A stretch of 64,000 nucleotides of DNA. It comes from Microbacterium sp. Au-Mic1 (GTDB lineage Bacteria > Actinomycetota > Actinomycetes > Actinomycetales > Microbacteriaceae). The position numbers and the translations under genes are program-made. The stretch spans positions 62,001-126,000 of the forward strand of contig NZ_JAJTTF010000001.1 of assembly GCF_021341785.1 (NCBI RefSeq), written 5' to 3'. The notes below the pieces were generated by a model. That model was not told the origin of the DNA, searched no databases, and worked only from the letters and a program-made list of their open reading frames with translations. Of the stretch, positions 57,840 to 64,000 are shown piece by piece; the stretch's first letter is position 1; every line of letters starts with the position of its first letter.

Positions 57840-58739
57840 GTGCCCTCGAAACGCCGCCTTCGTTGGGCCGCACTCCCCTTGGGAGTAGCGGCAGCCGTGG
57901 CCCTCGCGGGATGCTCTCCCACAGAGCTCCACGGATTCCTTCCGGGCTTCGTCGCCGATGGCACACCGGCCACCAACCAGACCGATCGGGTCGCCGCGCT
58001 CTGGGTCAACTCCTGGATCGTCCTGCTCATCGTCGGCCTCATCACCTGGGGTCTGATGGGCTGGGCCGCGATCGCCTACCGGCGTCGCAAGGGGCAGACC
58101 GGCCTGCCGGTGCAGCTGCGCTACAACATGCCGATCGAGATCTTCTACACCCTCGTTCCGCTGATCCTGATCTTCGGCATGTTCGCCTTCACGGCGCGTG
58201 ATCAGACGATCATCGAGACGCAGTACGACAAGCCCGATGTGTCGATCACCGCGATCGGCAAGCAGTGGGCGTGGGACTTCCAGTACGACGGCACGGAGAA
58301 GGACAACTCCGACGCCGTCTGGACCATGGGCGTCCAGGCCCAGCCCGACAAGGCCGGCAACATCGATCAGGCCGCCCTGCCCACTCTGTACCTGCCGGTC
58401 GACAAGAAGGTGAAGATCACCCTCCAGTCGCGCGATGTCATCCACTCGTTCTGGATCATCGACTTCCTCTACAAGAAGGACATGTACATCGGCAAGGACA
58501 ACTCCTGGTCGTTCACGCCGACCCGTGAGGGCACCTACCAGGGCAAGTGCGCCGAGCTCTGCGGCGAGTACCACTCGATGATGCTCTTCAACGTGAAGGT
58601 CGTCAGCGACGCGGAGTACCAGTCGTACCTGACCAAGCTCAAGGACGAGGGCAACACCGGCGACATCACCGACGCCTACGACCGCCTCACCAACTTCCCC
58701 GGCACCGGGAAGCCCGCGACTGACTCGGAAGCGAAGTAA
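57840..58739 (+). CDS. ctaC: Cytochrome c oxidase subunit II
   Basis: A 299-residue lipoprotein subunit of the aa3 oxidase. The signal ends in a lipobox LAGC with lipidated Cys25. Two membrane helices (about 58-82 and 100-122) are followed by the CuA cupredoxin domain with HSFWIIDF and [12 protein letters not shown], which supply the two Cys, the two His and the Met that bind CuA. The C-terminus is short and Asp/Thr-rich. It starts at GTG and leads an operon with ctaD and ctaF. LspA (38044) should process it. Confidence 0.96.
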   Translation: MPSKRRLRWAALPLGVAAAVALAGCSPTELHGFLPGFVADGTPATNQTDRVAALWVNSWIVLLIVGLITWGLMGWAAIAYRRRKGQTGLPVQLRYNMPIEIFYTLVPLILIFGMFAFTARDQTIIETQYDKPDVSITAIGKQWAWDFQYDGTEKDNSDAVWTMGVQAQPDKAGNIDQAALPTLYLPVDKKVKITLQSRDVIHSFWIIDFLYKKDMYIGKDNSWSFTPTREGTYQGKCAELCGEYHSMMLFNVKVVSDAEYQSYLTKLKDEGNTGDITDAYDRLTNFPGTGKPATDSEAK

Positions 58740-58744
58740 GCAGA

Positions 58745-60472
58745 ATGACGAGCACTCTTCCCGACACGTCAGAGACCGGCGCGCGTCCGACGACGATCCC
58801 GCCGCGTCAGGCGGCTCTGCTCAGCTCGACCCGCGTCGAGCAGAAGGGCAACATCGTCGTCAAGTGGATCACCTCCACGGACCACAAGACGATCGGATAC
58901 ATGTATCTGATCGCTTCGGTGCTGTTCTTCCTCCTCGGTGGCGTGATGGCCCTCATCATCCGCGCTGAGCTGTTCTCGCCGGGCATGCAGATCGTGCCGA
59001 CGAAGGAGCAGTACAACCAGCTGTTCACGATGCACGGCACGATCATGCTGCTGATGTTCGCGACCCCGCTGTTCGCGGGCTTCGCGAACGCGATCCTCCC
59101 GCTGCAGATCGGCGCCCCCGACGTCGCGTTCCCGCGTCTGAACGCCTTCGCGTTCTGGCTCTTCCTGTTCGGCTCGACCATCGCGGTCGCGGGCTTCCTC
59201 ACGCCGCAGGGCGCTGCCTCGTTCGGCTGGTTCGCCTATCAGCCGCTCGCGAGCGCGTCGTTCACCCCTGGTGCCGGCGGCAACCTGTGGATGCTGGGAC
59301 TCGGCATGTCCGGTTTCGGCACGATCCTCGGCGCCGTGAACTTCATCACCACGATCATCACCATGCGCGCGCCGGGCATGACCATGTGGCGCATGCCGAT
59401 CTTCTCGTGGAACACGCTGATCACCAGCCTCCTGGTCCTGATGGCGTTCCCGGTGCTGGCCGCCGCCATGCTGGCCGCCGCGGCCGACCGCGTGCTCGGC
59501 GCGCACATCTACGACCCCGCCAATGGTGGCGTCCTCCTCTGGCAGCACCTGTTCTGGTTCTTCGGCCACCCCGAGGTCTACATCATCGCGCTGCCGTTCT
59601 TCGGCATCGTCTCGGAGATCTTCCCGGTGTTCAGCCGCAAGCCGATCTTCGGATACAAGACCCTCGTCTACGCGACGATCGCGATCGCCGCGCTGTCCGT
59701 GGCGGTGTGGGCGCACCACATGTACGTCACCGGCGGTGTGCTGCTGCCGTTCTTCGCACTGATGACCATGCTCATCGCGGTCCCCACGGGCGTGAAGATC
59801 TTCAACTGGATCGGCACGCTCTGGCGAGGATCCGTCACCTTTGAGACGCCGATGGTGTTCGCCCTCGGCTTCCTGGTGTCGTTCGTCTTCGGTGGTCTGA
59901 CCGGCGTGATCCTGGCGTCCCCGCCGCTGGACTTCTTCCTCTCCGACTCGTACTTCGTCGTCGCGCACTTCCACTACGTGGTGTTCGGCACGGTCGTGTT
60001 CGCCATGTTCGCCGGCTTCTACTTCTGGTGGCCGAAGTGGACCGGCCGCATGCTCAACGAGCGCCTCGGCTACGTGCACTTCTGGATGCTGTTCATCGGC
60101 TTCCACATGACGTTCCTCATCCAGCACTGGCTGGGCGTCGACGGCATGCCGCGTCGTTACGCCGACTACTCGGCGTACGACAACTGGACGTGGGAGAACC
60201 AGGTCTCGACGATCGGCGCCATCATCCTGGGCGCCTCGATGCTGCCGTTCTTCCTGAACGTGTGGCTGACCGCGCGCAAGGCTCCGAAGGTGACCGTGAA
60301 CGACCCGTGGGGATACGGCGCCTCGCTCGAGTGGGCGACGTCCTGCCCGCCGCCTCGGCACAACTTCACCTCGATCCCGCGTATCCGCAGCGAGCGTCCG
60401 GCGTTCGACCTGAACCACCCGGAGGCCGCCGAGCACCCGGTTGCTGCGGCCGCTGATGGAAAGGCCCACTGA
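58745..60472 (+). CDS. ctaD: Cytochrome c oxidase subunit I
   Basis: A 575-residue haem-copper subunit with 12 membrane helices. Visible ligands and channels: [11 protein letters not shown] (haem a His), [12 protein letters not shown] (CuB His and cross-linked Tyr), [11 protein letters not shown] (two CuB His) and [11 protein letters not shown] (haem a3 and a His). The loop [27 protein letters not shown] belongs to the D-channel entrance. It starts five bases after ctaC. Confidence 0.97.
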   Translation: MTSTLPDTSETGARPTTIPPRQAALLSSTRVEQKGNIVVKWITSTDHKTIGYMYLIASVLFFLLGGVMALIIRAELFSPGMQIVPTKEQYNQLFTMHGTIMLLMFATPLFAGFANAILPLQIGAPDVAFPRLNAFAFWLFLFGSTIAVAGFLTPQGAASFGWFAYQPLASASFTPGAGGNLWMLGLGMSGFGTILGAVNFITTIITMRAPGMTMWRMPIFSWNTLITSLLVLMAFPVLAAAMLAAAADRVLGAHIYDPANGGVLLWQHLFWFFGHPEVYIIALPFFGIVSEIFPVFSRKPIFGYKTLVYATIAIAALSVAVWAHHMYVTGGVLLPFFALMTMLIAVPTGVKIFNWIGTLWRGSVTFETPMVFALGFLVSFVFGGLTGVILASPPLDFFLSDSYFVVAHFHYVVFGTVVFAMFAGFYFWWPKWTGRMLNERLGYVHFWMLFIGFHMTFLIQHWLGVDGMPRRYADYSAYDNWTWENQVSTIGAIILGASMLPFFLNVWLTARKAPKVTVNDPWGYGASLEWATSCPPPRHNFTSIPRIRSERPAFDLNHPEAAEHPVAAAADGKAH

Positions 60473-60475
60473 CCC

Positions 60476-60910
60476 ATGCGCGACAACATCGTCCTGTGGT
60501 GGATCCTCACCGCGTTCTTCGCCTTCGTGGGCGTGACCTACACGGTCTGGAACCTGGTCGCGCACGCCGGTGAGCCGCCCGTGAAGGCGATCGAGTGGGT
60601 CGGCACCGTCGCCCTGTTCTTCGCCGCGTTCATGGGCGCCATGATCGCGTTCTACCTCGACCGCACGCACAAGGCCCAGGGCGGCACGCTGCCCGAGGAC
60701 ATCCTCACGAGCGACATCGATGACGGCGACCCGGAGCTCGGAGAGTTCAGCCCGTGGTCCTGGTGGCCGATCGTGCTCGCCGGTGCGGCCGCGGTCGGAA
60801 TGATCGCGCTGGCTGTGGGCGTGTTCCTCTTCCCGGTCGCGCTGGCCATCTTCGTGGTCGCGATCGTCGGGTGGGTCTACGAGTACTACCGCGGGCACTT
60901 CGCCCGCTGA
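60476..60910 (+). CDS. ctaF: Cytochrome c oxidase subunit IV, actinobacterial type
   Basis: A 144-residue membrane protein with four hydrophobic segments (about 8-28, 42-62, 95-115, 118-138). It shows the actinobacterial subunit IV pattern WNLVAHAGEPPVKAIEWVG, DRTHKAQGGTLPEDI and GWVYEYYRGHFAR. It stabilises the aa3 oxidase and the bc1-aa3 supercomplex. It starts three bases after ctaD, and a strong terminator follows. Confidence 0.93.
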   Translation: MRDNIVLWWILTAFFAFVGVTYTVWNLVAHAGEPPVKAIEWVGTVALFFAAFMGAMIAFYLDRTHKAQGGTLPEDILTSDIDDGDPELGEFSPWSWWPIVLAGAAAVGMIALAVGVFLFPVALAIFVVAIVGWVYEYYRGHFAR

Positions 60911-60925
60911 GCGGACTGCCGTGTG

Positions 60926-60958
60926 AGAAGGCCCTGGAGCACCGCTCCAGGGCCTTCT
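60926..60958 (+). terminator. Terminator of the cta operon
   Basis: AGAAGGCCCTGGAGC / GCTCCAGGGCCTTCT, a perfect 15-bp stem with an ACC loop, starts 15 bases past the ctaF stop and ends in TTC. Confidence 0.9.
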
Positions 60959-61054
60959 TCGTGTGTCAGCATCTTTCCGGGGGTCCATGCAGCCGCTACG
61001 GATGCGGTGGCGTGAAGCCGTGGGAGCGCCGCCCGGGTGTGCTTCGGTGGAGAG

Positions 61055-61486
61055 TCAGGGCGTTGGCGTGATGTACGTCCCCTGGTGGAAGCGCAGACGC
61101 CACTCCAGACCATCGTGCTCCCACAGGGACGAATGGCGGCTCGCGCCGGACGCTCCGGAGATCGTGTAGGTCAGCAGGGCATGCCGCCGTCCGAGACGCT
61201 CGATCGTCCAGTCTCGGGTCTCCTCGGGTGCCGCGCCGCGCTCTTCCGCGACGAGTGCGCCGATGATGGCCGATCGGGTCCAGAGCCTGCCGCTGCGACC
61301 GATCTCCCGGAAGTCCTGATGCAGGATCCGGTCCAGGGCGGCTGCATCGCCTCGGACCGCAGGGGAGTGCAGTGCGCTCTCCCGGGCACGGAGAGACTCC
61401 CGCAGCTCATCGTCGGGCTCGTGCGCCGCTGCGGCGTCTTCGGACTCGTCCGCCGCTGCGGTCCGGGCGTCGTGGATGTCAGGCAC
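61055..61486 (-). CDS. NTF2-like (SnoaL/DUF4440-type) protein
   Basis: A 143-residue protein. An acidic N-terminal stretch of about 20 residues is followed by an NTF2-like fold: ELRESLRARESALH, RGDAAALDRILHQDFREIGRSGRLWTR and LLTYTISGAS, ending WRLRFHQGTYITPT. Proteins of this fold bind small ligands or act as hydrolases or isomerases; no catalytic residues can be assigned. GTG 61486 overlaps the rhodanese gene end by eight bases, so the pair is a two-gene operon. Confidence 0.8.
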   Translation of the reverse strand: MPDIHDARTAAADESEDAAAAHEPDDELRESLRARESALHSPAVRGDAAALDRILHQDFREIGRSGRLWTRSAIIGALVAEERGAAPEETRDWTIERLGRRHALLTYTISGASGASRHSSLWEHDGLEWRLRFHQGTYITPTP

Positions 61487-61898
61487 GTGAGCGCACGCGG
61501 GCCACCCCGGTGAGGGGATCCACAGGGCGCCGGTGCACGCCATCGGCGTCCGCGACGGGGTAGCCTTCGCGCACCCAGTACTCGAAGCCGCCGATCATGA
61601 GCTTCACGTCGTAGCCGAGCTTGGCGAACTCGAGGGCTCCCTTGTCTGCGGCGTTGCACCCGGGGCTCCAGCAGTAGACCACCACGGAGGTGCCCGGGGG
61701 GATCTCCTGCGGCGCCCTCTCGGCGATCTCGCTGTAGTGCATGTGGATCGCATCGACGACGCGTCCCTGCGCCCAGGCCTCGTCGCTGCGGACGTCGACG
61801 ACGGCGAGCTGTTCGCCGGCCTTGCGGGCGGCGTGCACGTCGCTCGCATCGGTCTCGTGAGCGAGCTTTGCGGCGAAGTGGTCCATTGCAGAAGTCAT
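61479..61898 (-). CDS. Rhodanese-like domain protein
   Basis: A 139-residue single-domain sulfurtransferase-like protein: ELAVVDVRSDEAWAQG-type substrate loop, then VVVYCWSPGCNAADKGA with the active-site Cys followed by a second Cys, and GGFEYWVREGYPV, typical of the fold. It may handle persulfide sulfur or have a structural role. ATG 61898 has TAGCCT six bases upstream. The loop CWSPGC is closer to the PspE/GlpE-like group than to tandem rhodaneses. A place near qcrB and the iron-sulfur carrier gene is suggestive only. Confidence 0.88.
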   Translation of the reverse strand: MTSAMDHFAAKLAHETDASDVHAARKAGEQLAVVDVRSDEAWAQGRVVDAIHMHYSEIAERAPQEIPPGTSVVVYCWSPGCNAADKGALEFAKLGYDVKLMIGGFEYWVREGYPVADADGVHRRPVDPLTGVARVRSRA

Positions 61899-61904
61899 GC
61901 GGCC

Positions 61905-61910
61905 AGGCTA
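61905..61910 (-). promoter_or_regulatory. -10 box for a leaderless rhodanese mRNA
   Basis: TAGCCT on the minus strand ends six bases before ATG 61898. Confidence 0.45.
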
Positions 61911-61934
61911 CTCCGGGGAGAGGTCCGGGAACGA

Positions 61935-61964
61935 CGAAGGCCCCGTCGTGTGACGGGGCCTTCG
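61935..61964 (-). terminator. Terminator of the qcr operon
   Basis: CGAAGGCCCCGTC / GACGGGGCCTTCG, a perfect 13-bp stem with a GTGT loop, lies 20 bases past the qcrB stop. Confidence 0.85.
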
Positions 61965-61983
61965 ATCGAGGTGGGGGAGCGGC

Positions 61984-63795
61984 CTACTCGCCGCCCTCCT
62001 TCGTCGGTAGCGACTCCGGGGCGAGCGCGGAGCTCGGCGTGTTCGGCGTCTCGCTGACGTGCGTGGTGTCGACCGGTGCGATCTGGTCCTCGCTCACACC
62101 GGCACGGGTGTGGGACGCCACGATCTCGTCGTGAGCGGCCTCGTCCGTGTCGTGCAGCGCGTGACGCTGGTGCGCGTCAGCTGCAGCGACCTCGGTCTGA
62201 GTGAGCGGCGAGAGACGGTCCTCGAAGAACCAGCGCGACATCGAGGAACGCAGGTTCTGCGTCCACGGGATGCGGCCCTTGGCGTTCGGGCGGACCACGA
62301 GAGGCTCGTACACCTCGGTGTCGATGAGCTTCCAGCGATCGTACACGTCGACCGGCTTGTGGACCTCGATGAACTCGCCTCCGGGGAGGCGCACGATCCG
62401 ACCGGACTCGTAGCCGTGCAGGACGATCTCGCGGTCCTTCTTCTGCAGGGCGATGCAGATGCGCTTCGTGACGAAGTAGCCGAGCACCGGGCCGATGAAC
62501 AGCAGGGCCTGGAGCGTGTGGATCACGCCCTCCATCGTCAGCGAGAAGTGCGTCGCGATCAGGTCGGACGAGGCCGCAGCCCACAGCGTCGCGTAGAAGA
62601 TCACACCGGCCACGCCGATCGCAGTACGCGTGGCGGAGGTGCGAGGACGCTGCGCGATGTGGTGCTCGCGCTTGTCGCCCGTGATCCACGCCTCGATGAA
62701 GGGGTAGACCGCGACCAGCACGATGAACAGGCCCAGAACCAGCACCGGGAGGATGATCCCGAACGACCATGTGTGGTCGAGGAAAACGACATCGAGGTTC
62801 GACGGCGCCAGACGCAGTGCGCCGTCCGCGAAGCCGATGTACCAGTCCGGCTGGGTACCCGCCGACACGGGGGAGGGATCGTAGGGGCCGTAGTTCCAGA
62901 TGGGGTTGATCTGGAACAGCGAGGCGATCAGCACGATCACGCCGAACGTGATGAACAGGAAGCCGCCCATCTTCGACATGTAGATCGGCATCATCGGGTA
63001 GCCCACGACGTTCTCGTCCGTGCGGCCGGGGCCGGCGAACTGCGTGTGCTTGTTGATCACCATGAGCATGAGGTGCAGTACGACCAGGCCGATCACCAGG
63101 AGCGGCAGGATCAGGATGTGCAGCGTGTAGAGGCGTCCCACGATCTGGTCGCCCGGGAACTCGCCGCCGAACAGCATGAACGAGGTCCAGGTGCCGATGA
63201 GGGGCAGGCCCTTGATCATGCCGTCGATGATGCGGAGGCCGTTACCCGAGAGCAGGTCGTCGGGGAGCGAGTATCCGGTGAAGCCCTCGGCCATGGCGAG
63301 GACGAACAGCACGAAGCCGATCACCCAGTTCAGCTCACGCGGCTTGCGGAACGCGCCCGTGAAGAACACGCGCAGCATGTGGACGCCGATGCCGGCCACG
63401 AACGTCAGCGCCGCCCAGTGGTGGATCTGACGGACCAGCAGGCCGCCGCGCAGATCGAACGAGATGCGCAGTGTCGAGTCGAGTGCGGCGGACATCTCCA
63501 CGCCCCGCATGGGCGCGTAGGCCCCGGCGTAGTGCGTGGGCACCATCGACGCCTGGAAGAAGAACGTCAGGAAGGTGCCGGACAGCAGCACCACGACGAA
63601 GCTCCACAGAGCGATCTCGCCGAGCATGAACGACCAGTGATCGGGGAAGATCTTCCGGCCGAGCTCCTTGACGAAACCGGAGAGGCTCGTCCGCTCATCG
63701 ATGTAGTTGGAGAGACCGCCGACGAATCGGCCGCCCAGGGGCGCCTCCGAAGGCTTCTCCGAGGACTTCTGCTCGGTAACAGTTGCGGTGCTCAA
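61984..63795 (-). CDS. qcrB: Cytochrome bc1 complex cytochrome b subunit
   Basis: A 603-residue membrane subunit with eight core helices. The haem-binding His pairs are in [18 protein letters not shown] and [20 protein letters not shown], and [13 protein letters not shown] is the actinobacterial counterpart of the PEWY quinol-site motif. A C-terminal extension of about 150 residues (from [18 protein letters not shown]) is cytoplasmic and typical of actinobacterial QcrB in the bc1-aa3 supercomplex. It starts at TTG 63795, overlapping the qcrA stop. It transfers electrons from menaquinol towards the aa3 oxidase encoded at 57840-60910. Confidence 0.96.
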   Translation of the reverse strand: MSTATVTEQKSSEKPSEAPLGGRFVGGLSNYIDERTSLSGFVKELGRKIFPDHWSFMLGEIALWSFVVVLLSGTFLTFFFQASMVPTHYAGAYAPMRGVEMSAALDSTLRISFDLRGGLLVRQIHHWAALTFVAGIGVHMLRVFFTGAFRKPRELNWVIGFVLFVLAMAEGFTGYSLPDDLLSGNGLRIIDGMIKGLPLIGTWTSFMLFGGEFPGDQIVGRLYTLHILILPLLVIGLVVLHLMLMVINKHTQFAGPGRTDENVVGYPMMPIYMSKMGGFLFITFGVIVLIASLFQINPIWNYGPYDPSPVSAGTQPDWYIGFADGALRLAPSNLDVVFLDHTWSFGIILPVLVLGLFIVLVAVYPFIEAWITGDKREHHIAQRPRTSATRTAIGVAGVIFYATLWAAASSDLIATHFSLTMEGVIHTLQALLFIGPVLGYFVTKRICIALQKKDREIVLHGYESGRIVRLPGGEFIEVHKPVDVYDRWKLIDTEVYEPLVVRPNAKGRIPWTQNLRSSMSRWFFEDRLSPLTQTEVAAADAHQRHALHDTDEAAHDEIVASHTRAGVSEDQIAPVDTTHVSETPNTPSSALAPESLPTKEGGE

Positions 63796-64000
63796 TGACG
63801 CTCCCAGAAGCTCGGACCGACGGGTTCGTGGAAATCGCTCTGCGCGACGAGGTAGCCCTCGTCATCGACCGTGATCGGCAGCTGCGGCAGCGGGCGCGCC
63901 GCCGGACCGAAGATGACCTTGGCCTCTTCGGTGATGTCGAACTGCGACTGGTGGCAGGGGCAGAGCAGGTGGTGCGTCTGCTGCTCGTACAGCGCGACGG
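63792..64000 (-). CDS. qcrA: Rieske iron-sulfur subunit of the bc1 complex, C-terminal fragment
   Basis: The last 68 residues are in the window, running out at the right edge. They include the second Rieske cluster motif [12 protein letters not shown] (Cys and His ligands), [13 protein letters not shown] and the family end [19 protein letters not shown]. Its TGA at 63794-63792 overlaps the qcrB TTG, giving tight coupling. The first cluster motif and the N-terminal membrane helices are beyond the window. Confidence 0.93.
   Translation of the reverse strand, partial: VALYEQQTHHLLCPCHQSQFDITEEAKVIFGPAARPLPQLPITVDDEGYLVAQSDFHEPVGPSFWERH

Noticed and set aside
58769..60988. Minus-strand frame of about 740 codons opposite ctaD
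   Set aside because: ctaD and ctaF are certain on the plus strand. The antisense product is highly charged with no family resemblance.

Overview
The window is chromosomal DNA of a high-GC Gram-positive actinobacterium. It most resembles Microbacteriaceae, probably Microbacterium or a close relative. This rests on the high-GC coding style, frequent GTG/TTG starts, actinobacterial gene order (odhI-ftsR, plsC-aroG-stk-Rv2175c-idsA-DUF3040-mraZ, ctaC-ctaD-ctaF, qcrA-qcrB) and actinobacterial families (Wag31, SepF, CtaF, EspI-like ATPase). The genus is an inference. Almost everything is core genome. I saw no insertion sequence, prophage, CRISPR array, rRNA or tRNA, and no gene-free stretch longer than 300 bases.

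Layout. 1-1452: end of a small-molecule operon (methyltransferase, flavin monooxygenase). 1600-4942: lpdA divergent from odhI/garA, then ftsR and a second MerR regulator. 5029-11909: ParA-like ATPase, pyruvate carboxylase, EspI-like MinD ATPase, peptide deformylase. 11978-21427: a block matching the M. tuberculosis Rv2187-Rv2169 neighbourhood (FadD15-like ligase, acyltransferase, class II DAHP synthase, PASTA Ser/Thr kinase, LysM muralytic protein, Rv2175c-like regulator, polyprenyl synthase, DUF3040 protein). 21428-38034: the division and cell wall (dcw) cluster mraZ-rsmH-ftsL-ftsI-murF-mraY-murD-ftsW-murG-murC-ftsQ-ftsZ-yggS-sepF-yggT-divIVA, with murE missing. 38044-39659: lspA and an RluA-type pseudouridine synthase. 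39684-47004: the accessory part, with a TetR-controlled DUF6230/DUF6114 operon, a GNAT protein and two paralogous sigma factor/membrane-partner modules around a Nudix gene. 47100-55112: dnaE, an unknown membrane protein, hisD, nrdR, pyrD. 55208-64000: DUF3043 protein, M20 peptidase, ErpA/IscA-type protein, cytochrome aa3 oxidase genes ctaC-ctaD-ctaF, NTF2-like and rhodanese genes, and qcrB with the end of qcrA.

Links between genes. The odhI product should restrain 2-oxoglutarate dehydrogenase under Ser/Thr kinase control; a PASTA kinase lies at 16150-18078 and lpdA encodes the E3 component. The ftsR product probably controls ftsZ, and an inverted repeat lies just upstream of ftsZ. MraZ has a clear 10-bp-spaced TGGAG operator before its own gene. 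The most original material is the duplicated sigma module, in which both genes share the same promoter layout and overlap a membrane partner with a very short cytoplasmic tail. A second theme is leaderless starts: at least ten genes have a TAnnnT box 6-7 bases before the start codon.
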